Source: Anseongella ginsenosidimutans
Lineage (GTDB): Bacteria > Bacteroidota > Bacteroidia > Sphingobacteriales > Sphingobacteriaceae
Assembly: GCA_029268045.1 (NCBI GenBank)
Contig: JAJUHF010000009.1
Coordinates: forward strand, 1 to 51,217
DNA length: 51,217 nt
Reading direction: 5' to 3'
Every line of letters starts with the position of its first letter. Position 1 is the stretch's first letter. The position numbers and the translations under genes are program-made. Below the pieces are notes generated by a model. The model made no database searches. It saw only the letters and a list, made by a program, of their open reading frames with translations, and was not told where the DNA came from. Below are positions 16,096 to 26,200 of the stretch, piece after piece.

Positions 16096-19000
16096 TTACC
16101 GGTGGATAATGAGTTTGTTGCCAAAGGATTCTCCGTTTATCAGGACATGCAGCCCATAAATACCAGGCGGAAGGTAATCCAGGACCAGGGAGACCGTGTT
16201 TTTTCCATCCTGGACAGGTGGCCTTTCCCGATGGACGATCTTACCCTGCATAGCGATCACGGTCAGCTCGACCTCATCCGAAGCACGGGCATAAAATTCC
16301 ACAAATGCAGGATGCTCGCGGTCCGCTAAACCGGGGTTGGGATATACCTTTATTCGATTGCTTTCCAGTTCCCTGATCAGGTCGTCCAGTGTAATAAACG
16401 CATAGGACTCCGAGAAGAGCACACAATTTCCAAGACGTGCCGAAACCTGGTAGCTGCCGGTCAGCCGGGCATGAAGCCGGTTGGTAACCGCTCCTTCCAG
16501 CACTTCTCCGTCCAGATACCATTGAAGGCGGGTGCCCCGGCTATCGACCTGCAGGGTGTCTCCCACCTGGGTAATACGGGGAGGGGAGGGCTGGGTAGCC
16601 GTAACCGCCACGCGCGGTCCGGGACATCCCGCTGCCCTTACTTTTATTCCATAAAAATAATAATAGCTGTCCGCTGCAGCGGGGCTTGCGGTCGTCCCCG
16701 TAATCGCCATAATCCCCGGGATCTGGATGGGGTAGCCCGGGCCGGTTGTATTTCTGAAAATGGTTGCATCCGAGCCTTCGTAATCAAGCGATATCAGATA
16801 GTTTCCCGGCTCGGGAATTAGCAGATTCAGAAAATAGGTTCTGCCGGTGTCCAGCGGATCGTCCGGCAGCGGTCCCGGCGCGGGTGCGTTCCGGCTTGCG
16901 CTGAGGTGCTGCACACTTCTTGCGATCTCTACCCCCCGCGTGTCGTACACGGTGAAAGCGATCTTTCCGGCATTCCCCGTATACATCCTTGCGCTTTCGA
17001 TCACCAGCGGTACCTGCGTTGTGATCTTTACCGAGGGTGTATATTGATGATAGGCGTCTGTTCCGGTAACCGGGCCTAAGGCGGCCTTGCTTGGTGGACC
17101 CAACTCGCCTTCAAACTCATTGACGGCGGCATAGACCGTAAAGGAATCACCGTTGAACGTCGTGCTGACGGTGTCCCCCGCGCCGATCAAACTTCCTCCC
17201 GAGGCTCGATCGTACCAGTACACCGTAGGAGAGCCGCTTGTTAAAAGCACGGCCTGTTGTCCGTCCTCACAGATCAGCGCCTCAAGACCGGTTGGCGGAC
17301 TTCCGGCTTCCCGGCTTTCCAGTACCGTCTCCAGTATATTGTTTGAGCTCACCTGGTCACCGGGCGCTTCGGCCTTCAGAACAACCAGGTACGAGCTGGA
17401 AGGCATTAGGGTAAGATAATAGGGGAAGGTATAAACGGCCGTGTCACCCGGGAGCAGCCTCCCTTCAAAGGTGCCCTCCATCATGGATAAAAGCGTTCCA
17501 TTTTCGCGGATTTCGGCATGTAACTGAAAGCCTTCCAGGGCTTCGGTTCCCCGATTCCGCAACAAGACGCTCACCAGGTTGTCGCTGTCCGGACACGGGG
17601 TTTTGCTGCCCACGAATGTTTCGACCGAAAGGTCCCGTGCAGGCTGGATGATTTCGACAGTGGCATCCAGGGTTTCGCCCAGACCATAGGTTCCACAAGG
17701 CTGTACCGCTTCCGGCGCCGCGGTGTTAACAGCTACAAAGCGCAGCCTGATGAAACTTCCCGGCGAGACCCAGGCAGGGATGGACAGAATCCCGCTGAAG
17801 GTTCCGGCCTCAGTCATGATCGCTGACTGCCCGACCAGCTCGTCTTCGTCACCGAAATCCCCGTCGTTATTCCAGTCGGCATACACCTTAATCACGTGCT
17901 CGGCCGGGTCGGTACAGAAGCCGGTTTCGAGGGAAAACGGCAAGGCATCCCCGGGTCTGACCTCGATCCGTCCGCTGAGCAGGTCGGTGTAGCTCGGGCA
18001 GTTTTCCGAAGCCGTGTAATTCAGTGTTCCGGCTTCCAGCCGACTGATTAGCACCCCTCCGGTCCCGGATGGAACAGAAATGCAATAGGAATTTCCGCCG
18101 GCTCCACTGACAAGAAGCGAATAAGCCTGGGGCCCGCGCTGCAGCACGCTTTTGTGGGAAACCGTGATCGTGTAACGGCCCCCATGGACCGGGGCCGGGA
18201 TCACTACCTTCTCGACGTTGTCCAAGATGTTGTCTCCCTGGGTGGCCGGATTGGCAGGTTGCGCGGGATCGAGCTTCCAGGGATAGTATAGGGTCCCGTT
18301 CTCTGAAAAACTTACCCGGACATCCAGGTCATTGACTAGCCGGGGGGAGGGATTGTCCAGTGCCTGGTCTTCGGGTATGGTGTCTGCCTCGGGATCGGTC
18401 CAGCACAGGGTAACCTCGAGCGGTTCGTATCCCGAAGCGGTGACTTCAACGCTTGCCGTGGCGCCCTGGCGCAATTCGTCCTCCAAAAGGAGGTGACTGC
18501 CCGAAGTGTTCAGAATAAGATCAGCAGCCTTTTTCGCATTGAGTAACCCCCAGCCAAAACGATAATCAGGCCCCGGTGCCGGGCCCGCCTCGCTGGCGGT
18601 ATGAATGACAAGCCCCCTTAAGGTGGCCGAGCGCATGAACGCCTGGTTATACTGATTGGAATACAATTCCTGCAACAGAAGCAGTGTGCCTGCCACATTG
18701 GGCGAGGCCATGGACGTTCCCGAGAGGATGGTATAGGCATCATCGGCGCCGGCCGAGGTGGATAGCACCCCCACACCGTTCCCCATGATGTCGGGTTTGA
18801 CGCGTCCGTCATCGGTGGGGCCCCAACAGCTGAACGAACTCATCACCACATCCGAGGGTTCCCGGTATCCTCCGGGAATGGGGTTAACGGCCCCTACCAG
18901 CAGAATATTCTTGGCATTGGCATACAGGGGCAGAATGTCGTATCCGTCATTGGGTTCGGGAAAGGGCGCGTCCCCGGGGGCGGGTTCCATGATCCCTTCC

Positions 19001-19845
19001 TCATTGTACCGGTAATAATCTGAGCCCGGAGCGGGACCGTTCACATTGCGGTTGTTGCCCGCCGATTTGACAATCAGGTAATAAGGAGCATTCCAGGCGA
19101 TCTGATCCCATTCTTTGGCCGTAATATCGTAATAGCCGAATTTATAGTCTTTGACCATTCCGCTTTGTCCATACCATTCCCACCGGTTCTGTCCGTCGTT
19201 ATGCCGCCAGCCTGCCAGCGCCCCGTAAGAGTGGTTGGAGATTAAAAGCGTGGAGGCCTCTTCGGCCATCTCTGCATTATCGTTCAGAAAATCATATGCA
19301 ATCAGATTAGCTGCTCCGTAGGCCATTCCCCGGGCGGGCCGGTTTATGCCGGCGGCCATGAGCGTCCCGGCCACATGGGTGGCATGGTCGTTCGCGGGTA
19401 AAGCCCGGTCTTTCTGGATTACCCTTCCCCCGAATTCCTGGTGGGAAGCCATCACGGCGCCTCCGTCCCATATTCCGAACCGCGAAAGCAATTGGGGAGA
19501 GGCGCCGCGGAGTTGAAGTCCGCTGCTACCGCCGGGCCATAGCAGGTCCGTCCCGGTCGTTGCTGCGGAACGGATGTTGTTTGTGGTGACCGTGTACACC
19601 GGAAGCCCCAGTTTGTCGATCCGTTCCAGGCGGATGACGCCGCCGCCCGGCACGGCCTCCATCAGGGGCCAGTTTTTTTTTGGAGCAAGTTTTTCCGCCA
19701 GGCCGTACCGGAGGTTGTCCTGAGCGCGAAAGCTTTCCGCCAAAGCGCGAAGCTTGGCCTGGTTACTTAACGACCTGCCGTTTTCCTGCCCCCACACAGG
19801 AAAGAAGTTGATCAGGATCAGAAAGATGAGAAAGTAGAGTTTCAT
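16096..19845 (-). CDS. Secreted subtilisin-family (S8) peptidase with T9SS sorting domain
   Basis: This 1249-residue exported protease has an N-terminal signal peptide (MKLYFLIFLILINFFPVWGQ). The S8 catalytic domain carries Asp127 (IWDGG), His154 (HATHVAGT), oxyanion Asn264 (SAGNN) and Ser378 (SGTSMASP). A beta-sandwich follows, then a GEVED-type domain containing KVYADWNNDGDFGDEDE, then a CARDB-like stretch, an immunoglobulin-like segment (GSPTVYWYD; TRLQWYLDGEVL), and a C-terminal type A sorting domain starting IKVYPNPG and ending GNKLIIHR. The sorting domain directs export through the type IX secretion system and usually surface anchoring. The protein probably digests external protein. The gene lies upstream of the hexuronate operon on the same strand but has a separate role. 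Confidence 0.95.
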   Translation of the reverse strand: MKLYFLIFLILINFFPVWGQENGRSLSNQAKLRALAESFRAQDNLRYGLAEKLAPKKNWPLMEAVPGGGVIRLERIDKLGLPVYTVTTNNIRSAATTGTDLLWPGGSSGLQLRGASPQLLSRFGIWDGGAVMASHQEFGGRVIQKDRALPANDHATHVAGTLMAAGINRPARGMAYGAANLIAYDFLNDNAEMAEEASTLLISNHSYGALAGWRHNDGQNRWEWYGQSGMVKDYKFGYYDITAKEWDQIAWNAPYYLIVKSAGNNRNVNGPAPGSDYYRYNEEGIMEPAPGDAPFPEPNDGYDILPLYANAKNILLVGAVNPIPGGYREPSDVVMSSFSCWGPTDDGRVKPDIMGNGVGVLSTSAGADDAYTILSGTSMASPNVAGTLLLLQELYSNQYNQAFMRSATLRGLVIHTASEAGPAPGPDYRFGWGLLNAKKAADLILNTSGSHLLLEDELRQGATASVEVTASGYEPLEVTLCWTDPEADTIPEDQALDNPSPRLVNDLDVRVSFSENGTLYYPWKLDPAQPANPATQGDNILDNVEKVVIPAPVHGGRYTITVSHKSVLQRGPQAYSLLVSGAGGNSYCISVPSGTGGVLISRLEAGTLNYTASENCPSYTDLLSGRIEVRPGDALPFSLETGFCTDPAEHVIKVYADWNNDGDFGDEDELVGQSAIMTEAGTFSGILSIPAWVSPGSFIRLRFVAVNTAAPEAVQPCGTYGLGETLDATVEIIQPARDLSVETFVGSKTPCPDSDNLVSVLLRNRGTEALEGFQLHAEIRENGTLLSMMEGTFEGRLLPGDTAVYTFPYYLTLMPSSSYLVVLKAEAPGDQVSSNNILETVLESREAGSPPTGLEALICEDGQQAVLLTSGSPTVYWYDRASGGSLIGAGDTVSTTFNGDSFTVYAAVNEFEGELGPPSKAALGPVTGTDAYHQYTPSVKITTQVPLVIESARMYTGNAGKIAFTVYDTRGVEIARSVQHLSASRNAPAPGPLPDDPLDTGRTYFLNLLIPEPGNYLISLDYEGSDATIFRNTTGPGYPIQIPGIMAITGTTASPAAADSYYYFYGIKVRAAGCPGPRVAVTATQPSPPRITQVGDTLQVDSRGTRLQWYLDGEVLEGAVTNRLHARLTGSYQVSARLGNCVLFSESYAFITLDDLIRELESNRIKVYPNPGLADREHPAFVEFYARASDEVELTVIAMQGKIVHRERPPVQDGKNTVSLVLDYLPPGIYGLHVLINGESFGNKLIIHR

Positions 19846-19891
19846 TCAATACGGCTTCCTCGTTTGGGTACTAACACGTTGCTGACACCTC

Positions 19892-19907
19892 AACGTAAAT
19901 GTACGTT
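19892..19907. promoter_or_regulatory. Inverted repeat AACGTA-AATG-TACGTT between divergent genes
   Basis: Two six-base arms, exact reverse complements, are separated by four bases in the 122-base gap between the protease and the divergent lipoprotein. Its position suits a site controlling both genes. A near-match to a -7 box (TACATTTA, minus strand) overlaps it. The evidence is positional only. Confidence 0.3.
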
Positions 19908-19967
19908 TTTTTAGCTTGTTTTTCTTTACGAAACTTCCTAGCTTAGAAGTAACTAAACATTTATCCT

Positions 19968-21335
19968 ATGAATCCCTTCACAACTACCTCACGCGCATTG
20001 GTGCAGGATACCAGGTATCTGGCCGCCGCGCTCTTGTTTTTTTCATTCTTTTATCTATCCTGCAGCCGGGAGGTGCCCGGACCGTCACCCGGTGGGATTG
20101 CCACCTCCGACCGGCAGCTGAAACCGGTTACGCCCGCCGAATTGGAACAGGTGGACCGGATCGGGCAGGTAGCCGCCGTACTTCAGAAGATCTATGAAGA
20201 CCCCGCGGTGGTTTCCGAAGTGCACGCGGCGATTGCTTCGAAGTTCTATCGGGACGAACGGGTGCTCCTGTTCGATTTGCTCTACCCGGAAAGGAGCGCC
20301 CTATACCAATTCCTGAAGGAAAAGCGGGTGGAAGCCGGCTCCAGCGAAAACGGGCACCCTGGTCATTTTGCCCGACGGTTCCGGGAAGCGGCTTCAGAAA
20401 TTCTGGGCATGCCGCGGGCGGAACGGATCCTTTCCATTGCCCGGAACCAGGCAGAGGCGGTACTGCTGAAAAATGGAAACGGCAATGATTTTCGCCCTGC
20501 GGACGATGCCATTAGCATCTACCACCCTTATTCAGAAGATTTTTCTCCCGATGACCAGCCTCTGGTGATCGCGGCCACCGTTGATGCCGATTGGGTGGAC
20601 GTACCCGATCCGGCCTGTAACCGGGGTCACTGGCACGGAGTGAACCAATGCGATCTCATCCGGATCGACGATGCCTATGCGGGGGAGCATCCGATCCATA
20701 TTGTAGGGTCAGGCGCTGAACCAAACCGGCAAACAGCCAGCCGATTGGTTGACACACCCGGGGAGCGTAATCCGCTGGCCACTGCCGACAGCGCGGTCCA
20801 TCCGCTTCTATACCTTGGCGTGGTGAAATGCGCACGGCAATACGACCGGTTGATCAGTTTTTCGGGGAACGGGGGAGGCTCGGAGCTGAAATTCATACGC
20901 GGCAGCGCGTACATTACCCTGAATAATAACCAGCAGGTAAGCAATACCGAGTTTGATGTGATATCGGTTTACTTCACCCGGAAAGATATCCGGAAGGAAC
21001 GGGAACAAAAGGTTTACGCGATCTGGGATCCGGCTTGGGAAAGCGAATGCGCCGAACAGGTATTCGGCATATACGAAGAAGACCGGCAGGGGGAACGGGA
21101 ATTCAGCGGTTCCATTGATGTGAAGATCAAGTATCCCCAGGGCGAAACCAAAATTACGCCGGTCGGTTATTCCTATACGGTTAAAACCCAGGACGACATC
21201 ATCAGGCAGATCAATTGGGAGCGCGCCAGTTTTTTCCGCTACAATCGGAGCGGCATGGGAGGATGCGGTCTGCGCAACGGCTATACCTGGTACGATTGCC
21301 AATTGCCCGTGTCCTATTCACTGCCTCAGCGATAG
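19968..21335 (+). CDS. Predicted lipoprotein, function unknown
   Basis: This 455-residue protein begins at the ATG at 19968. The N terminus has a hydrophobic stretch (about residues 18-30) ending in LSC with a cysteine at 32, so lipid attachment is likely although the -3 residue (Tyr) is unusual. The middle contains VDVPDPACNRGHWHGVNQCDL and the later part YITLNNNQQVSNTEFDVISVYFTRKDI and IWDPAWESECAEQVFGIYEEDR. I recognise this pattern only as that of uncharacterised Bacteroidota secreted proteins. Several cysteines could form disulphides. No catalytic motif is visible. It is followed 51 bases later by a second small lipoprotein and is divergent from the T9SS protease. Confidence 0.75.
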   Translation: MNPFTTTSRALVQDTRYLAAALLFFSFFYLSCSREVPGPSPGGIATSDRQLKPVTPAELEQVDRIGQVAAVLQKIYEDPAVVSEVHAAIASKFYRDERVLLFDLLYPERSALYQFLKEKRVEAGSSENGHPGHFARRFREAASEILGMPRAERILSIARNQAEAVLLKNGNGNDFRPADDAISIYHPYSEDFSPDDQPLVIAATVDADWVDVPDPACNRGHWHGVNQCDLIRIDDAYAGEHPIHIVGSGAEPNRQTASRLVDTPGERNPLATADSAVHPLLYLGVVKCARQYDRLISFSGNGGGSELKFIRGSAYITLNNNQQVSNTEFDVISVYFTRKDIRKEREQKVYAIWDPAWESECAEQVFGIYEEDRQGEREFSGSIDVKIKYPQGETKITPVGYSYTVKTQDDIIRQINWERASFFRYNRSGMGGCGLRNGYTWYDCQLPVSYSLPQR

Positions 21336-21386
21336 GCGTCCCGCTTCGGCCCGGAAATTGCGGAATACTCCCATAATCACAATACC

Positions 21387-21845
21387 ATGCATTATTTCAC
21401 AACGCAGGCAGTCATTTTGGGTATCCTTCTGATCTCGCTGGGCGGAACGGCTCCAAGCGGGTGCGAACGGAATCAGGGGATTCAGGGGCGAATCCTGTTT
21501 GAGAGCGGAAATCAGATGCCGGGTCCGGGCGTAGTACGGGAGCCGGCCAAGGGCGTCCAACGGGAACTGCGGGTTTATCCGGTTCTCCATGGGAATCAAC
21601 TGCAGGGGGAAGGCAACGGCTTTTACGATGAACCGGCACATCCCCCTGTCAAAACCGTCACCAGCGATACCGCCGGGTACTTTCGCGTGCAGCTTCCGCC
21701 GGGTGAATATTCCTTGCTGGTACAGGAGAATGACCGGCTGTACGCGAACCGTTTCGACGGGGAGGGGCGTGTTTTTCCGGTGAAAGTCGAGGCAGGGAAA
21801 ATGACTGAAGTTGAATTCAAGATCAATTACGCGGCCGCGTACTAG
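21387..21845 (+). CDS. Small lipoprotein with carboxypeptidase-regulatory-like domain
   Basis: This 152-residue protein starts at the ATG at 21387. A hydrophobic signal is followed by a likely lipobox cysteine at residue 26 (PSGC). The rest is one beta-sandwich of the carboxypeptidase-regulatory type: IQGRILFESGNQMPGPG opens it, with SDTAGYFRVQLPPGEYSLLV and VKVEAGKMTEVEFKI as the later strands. Such domains are structural or binding modules and have no activity of their own. It is probably co-transcribed with the larger lipoprotein before it; the pair may act together at the cell envelope. Confidence 0.82.
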   Translation: MHYFTTQAVILGILLISLGGTAPSGCERNQGIQGRILFESGNQMPGPGVVREPAKGVQRELRVYPVLHGNQLQGEGNGFYDEPAHPPVKTVTSDTAGYFRVQLPPGEYSLLVQENDRLYANRFDGEGRVFPVKVEAGKMTEVEFKINYAAAY

Positions 21846-21868
21846 TTGCCGGCAGATTCTTTCGGGAG

Positions 21869-21887
21869 CCCGGCAGATGCTGCCGGG
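21869..21887. terminator. Hairpin between convergent genes, possible terminator
   Basis: CCCGGCAG and CTGCCGGG pair perfectly around a three-base loop, in the 62-base gap between the stops of the small lipoprotein (plus) and the TolC-type gene (minus). No T-run follows on either strand, so this is a GC-rich stem that may act as a weak or factor-assisted terminator in both directions. Confidence 0.45.
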
Positions 21888-21907
21888 AAATCCCGGGCGC
21901 TTGCAGA

Positions 21908-23251
21908 TCAGAATTTTCCGGAGATCTTCCGCAGCGCGATTTCGGCGAGTTTGGCCTGGTATTTTGCATCAATATACCGGTTTTCAGCCAGCAGAAGATT
22001 TTGCTGCGCCTCGCGGAGTTCGAGTTGGGTAATGTTGCCCAAACGGAACATTTCCAGGGTGATTTCCAGGTTCTGTTTGGCTACTTCGCGGTTTTCCTCC
22101 TCCAGCTGCATAAGCACCTTGCTGTTCTCGTAATTACTGAAGGCAATGGTCAGTTCGGATTCAACCGCCTGCAATAGTTGATCGTACATCAATTGTTGAT
22201 TCTCGATCTGGATTTGCGCGCTTCTTTCCTGTTTTCGCTGGAGGAAGCCGCTGAAAATATTCATGCGTGCACTGATCCCGTAATTGAGTCCGTGGGACTG
22301 GTTCGAAAGCAATTGGCCGGATTCAGAGTCGGACTGCACGAAACTATAACTGCTCATCACCGAAATGGTAGGGTAGCGATTAGCCCGGATTTCCCTGTAT
22401 TCCAATTCCGCTACCTTTTTTCTTGCCTGAGCCAATGCAAGCTCCGGATTTTCCCCGATAAGCTGGTTACGCAGCTCGCTGTATCGGAGATCCAGATCGA
22501 TCACGATCGTATCCACCACGTCGAAAGGGGTGTTCAGGTCTCGTGCAAGGATTTCGTTGAGCCGCGTTTTGGCCGTTTTGACCGCTTCCTGCTGGCTGAT
22601 GAAACTGGAAGTATCTTCGTTAAAATCGACTTTGGAGTTCAGTAATTCCAGTTTGGAGCCCGTGCCCACGAAGTACCTATCGTCGGCTTGTTGCACACGC
22701 AGCCGTGATATGTCAAGGGCTTCTCCGATGGACTTCAGTTCCTGCTTTAAGCGGACGATGTCGTAATACGTACTGATGATATCCGCAACGGTGTTCAGAA
22801 CGGTCAAGCGGGCATTGAGCGATCCAATGCTTTTCAATTCCTGATACTTGTCAATGCTTGCGAACATCCCGAAGCCGTCAAAAATGGTCCAGTCCAAGGC
22901 GAGTGCCGCGTTGTAGGAACTTGATTTGGCGCCTTTGCGGCTTTGCACCCGTCCGTCGAAGAAGGTCAGGTCGGAATTGGTGCTTCTGCCGTCGATCCCG
23001 CCGGTAAGTTCCACCCTGGGGAACAGGGCCGACTTGGCCATCTCCAGGTCGGTGGAAGCTATTTCTTCGTCGCCGGCACTGATCTGGATGGAATAATTAT
23101 TCTCCAGTCCAATCCGGACCGCCTCCTCCAGTGCAAGTACCTCCAGGGAACCGCCCCCGGGGACGGCAGTGGTATCCTGGCCGGATGCGCCGGTGGAGGA
23201 GATGAAAATAAGTGAACCTATGCTTAGAAGAATGTGTATTGTTTTTTTCAT
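21908..23251 (-). CDS. TolC family outer membrane efflux protein
   Basis: This 447-residue outer-membrane channel is the third gene of an RND efflux operon. I chose the ATG at 23251 (MKKTIHILLSIGSLIFI) because it begins a proper signal peptide; an in-frame start at 23272 would add seven residues. The mature protein shows the two repeated long alpha-helical regions of TolC, with many heptad-like stretches such as LKQELKSIGEALDISRLRVQQADDRYFVGTGS and LEEENREVAKQNLEITLEMFRLGNIT; the segment TQLELREAQQNLLLAENRYIDAKY is typical. It forms the exit duct for the pump encoded just upstream. Confidence 0.93.
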   Translation of the reverse strand: MKKTIHILLSIGSLIFISSTGASGQDTTAVPGGGSLEVLALEEAVRIGLENNYSIQISAGDEEIASTDLEMAKSALFPRVELTGGIDGRSTNSDLTFFDGRVQSRKGAKSSSYNAALALDWTIFDGFGMFASIDKYQELKSIGSLNARLTVLNTVADIISTYYDIVRLKQELKSIGEALDISRLRVQQADDRYFVGTGSKLELLNSKVDFNEDTSSFISQQEAVKTAKTRLNEILARDLNTPFDVVDTIVIDLDLRYSELRNQLIGENPELALAQARKKVAELEYREIRANRYPTISVMSSYSFVQSDSESGQLLSNQSHGLNYGISARMNIFSGFLQRKQERSAQIQIENQQLMYDQLLQAVESELTIAFSNYENSKVLMQLEEENREVAKQNLEITLEMFRLGNITQLELREAQQNLLLAENRYIDAKYQAKLAEIALRKISGKF

Positions 23252-23276
23252 TGCTACGTTTCCGATGATCAAGGGC

Positions 23277-26200
23277 TCAGTTCAGGGTCACCAGTTCTTT
23301 TTCCTTTTTTTCCATGTCGGCTTCGGCTTCCTCTGCAAAGGAAAGGTTGCTTCCTTCCTTTGACCAGTATAGATACATGGCCGGGATCACATACAAGGTC
23401 AAAACAAGTGAAAACAAAGTCCCCCCGATAATTACCACGCCCATGCCGATCCGGCTGGTAGCCGCGGCGCCCAGGGCCAGGGCAATGGGAAGCGCTCCGA
23501 TGGCAATAGCGAAACTGGTCATCAGGATGGGGCGCAGACGGGATACCGCGCCACGCCGGATGGCCTCCGCTTTGGACAACCCTTGTTCTTTGAGCTGATT
23601 GGCGAATTCCACAATCAGAATCCCGTTCTTGGTTACCAAACCAATGAGCATGATGGTTCCGATCTGGCTGAATACATTCCAGCTTTGGCCGAACAGCCAC
23701 AACGACAGGAATGCTCCGGCAACGGCCAGAGGAACGGTGAGGATGATGATGAACGGGTCGATAAAGCTTTCGAACTGGGCCGCAAGGATCAGATAAATCA
23801 GGATCAGTGCCATGATAAAGGCGAAAAACGTATTGGAAGAACTTTCGGTATAGTCTCGCGCTTCTCCGCTCAATGCAGTGGAGAATGTGTCGTCCAATAC
23901 CCGGGCGGCGATGGCATCCATGGCTTCGATCCCGTCCCCGATGGTACGGCCAGGCGCCAGTCCCGCCGAAACGGTGGCAGACATAAAACGGTTGAAGTGG
24001 TATAGCTGGGGCGGGCTGCTGGTCTCTTCAATTTTAACCAGGTTATCCATCTGGATAATCTGGCCCTGGTTATTCCGGACAAACAGGGAAGTCAGGTCCA
24101 GCGGCTCATTCCGGTTGGCGTCCGGAAACTGCCCGATTACCGAATACTGCCTTCCGTTCATGGTGAAATAGCCGAAGCGTCCGCCGCTGAAGGCCAATTG
24201 CAGGGTCTGGGCGATGTCCATCACCGAAACGCCCAGGCTACTGGCTTTTGCGCGGTCGATGGTGATGGACAACTCGGGTTTGTTGAACTTCAGGTCAACG
24301 TCTGTTACGGTAAAGGTGGGGTCTTTGTTTACTTCCGCCATGAATTGGGGGAGGTATTCTTCCAGTTTTTCAAAGTTAGGCGCCTGCAGTACATACTGGA
24401 TGGGCAGGCCGCCGCGCCGACCCACCGAAATGGTAGGTTGCTGGGTTACAAATACGCGCCCGGCGGAATAGTTTTTCGTAAGCTCTGTGATCTTGTTTGC
24501 TATTTCTTCCTGGGACCGCTCCCTTTCATCCGAAGGCTTCAGGCGGATGAACCCAAATCCCGTATTGGCCGCTCCCGAACCCGAAAAGCCCGGTGCCGTA
24601 ACGGTTAGGATAATGTTCTTTTCCGGAATGGAGTCGTTGACCACATTGATCAGGTTCACCATGTAGGCATCGGTGTATTCGTAGGAAGCCCCCTCCTGAA
24701 GGCTCATGGTCAGCCTCAGCGCGCCCCGGTCTTCATAAGGTGCGGTCTCTTTGGGCAGGATGACCCAGAAAAGGCCAATCAACCCCAAACAGCCAAGCAG
24801 AATGGGAATGGCCAACCAGCGTCGGTTCAGAAAGCTATTCAACGACGCGGCATATCCGCTGTTCATTTTTTCAAAAAGCGGTTCGGTCTTTTTATAAAAG
24901 CGGGTCTGTTTATGTCCCCGCTTTTTCAATAGGAATGCGTTGAGCATCGGCGTGAGGGAAAGCGATACGAAGGCGGAAATAAGGACCGCGGAGGCGATCA
25001 CCACCCCGAATTCCCGGAACAGTCGGCCGACAAATCCTTCCAGGAAGATAATGGGCAGAAACACCGCTGCCAGGGTGACTGAAATGGAAATTACCGCAAA
25101 AAAGATTTCGTTCGACCCTTTGATCGCCGCCTGAATGGGAGATTCCCCTTCTTCCAATTTCTTGAAGATATTTTCCGTCACTACAATGCCGTCGTCCACA
25201 ACAAGCCCCGTTGCCAGGACAATTGCAAGCAGCGTAAGGATGTTCACGGAAAAACCTAGCAGGTACATGATGAAGAAGGTGCCGATGAGTGAAACCGGGA
25301 TATCGATCAGCGGACGGAAGGCGATGCTCCAGTCACGGAAAAAGATAAAAATAATGAGGATTACCAGCGTCAGCGCAATCAGGATGGTTTCAGCCACTTC
25401 GGTGACCGATTGCTTAATAAACAACGTGTCGTCAAATGCGATGTTAACCGTGTAGTCGGGCGGGATTTCATTTTTTAGTTGCTCAAACCGCTTGTAAAAC
25501 TCCTCGGCAATGCTCAGGTAATTGGCTCCCGGCTGGGGTACAATGGCCAAACCGATCATTACCTTCCCCGATTCACGCAAAACCGTTTCCAGGTTCTCGG
25601 GCTCCAGACTGGCCCGTCCCACGTCGCGGAGCCGAATCAGGTTATTCCCGTCATTAAGCAACACCATGTTGTTGAACTCGTCTTCGGTTGTCAGGTTCCC
25701 GGCCGTCCGGATCAGCAGTTCGGTATTGCTCCCAACCAGCTTGCCCGAGGGTAGCTCCACATTTTCCCGGTTGAGGGCGTTCCGTACATCCAGGGGAGTG
25801 AGCCCGTAGGAAGCCAGTTTGCCGGGGTCGAGCCATAGGCGCATGGCATAACGTTTTTCGCCCCAGACCTGGACGCGGCTGACACCCGGAATCGTTTGAA
25901 GCCGCTGAGCCAGGTAGTTATCGGCATAATCTGAAATTTCCAGGTGCGTCCGCACGTCGCTGTGCAGAGTCATGGCAATGATCGAGGACGCGTTGGCATC
26001 CGCCTTGGAGACTACCGGCAAACCGTCAATGTCGTCCGGCAGGTTACGGACTGCGCGGGAGACCTTGTCGCGCACGTCGTTGGCGGCTTCCTCCAGATCG
26101 CGGTCCAGGCTGAATTCGATGGTAATTGAACTGGATCCCTGATTGCTGGCGGAAGATATATTCTTGATGCCTTCAATGCTGTTGATCTCTTTCTCAAGTG

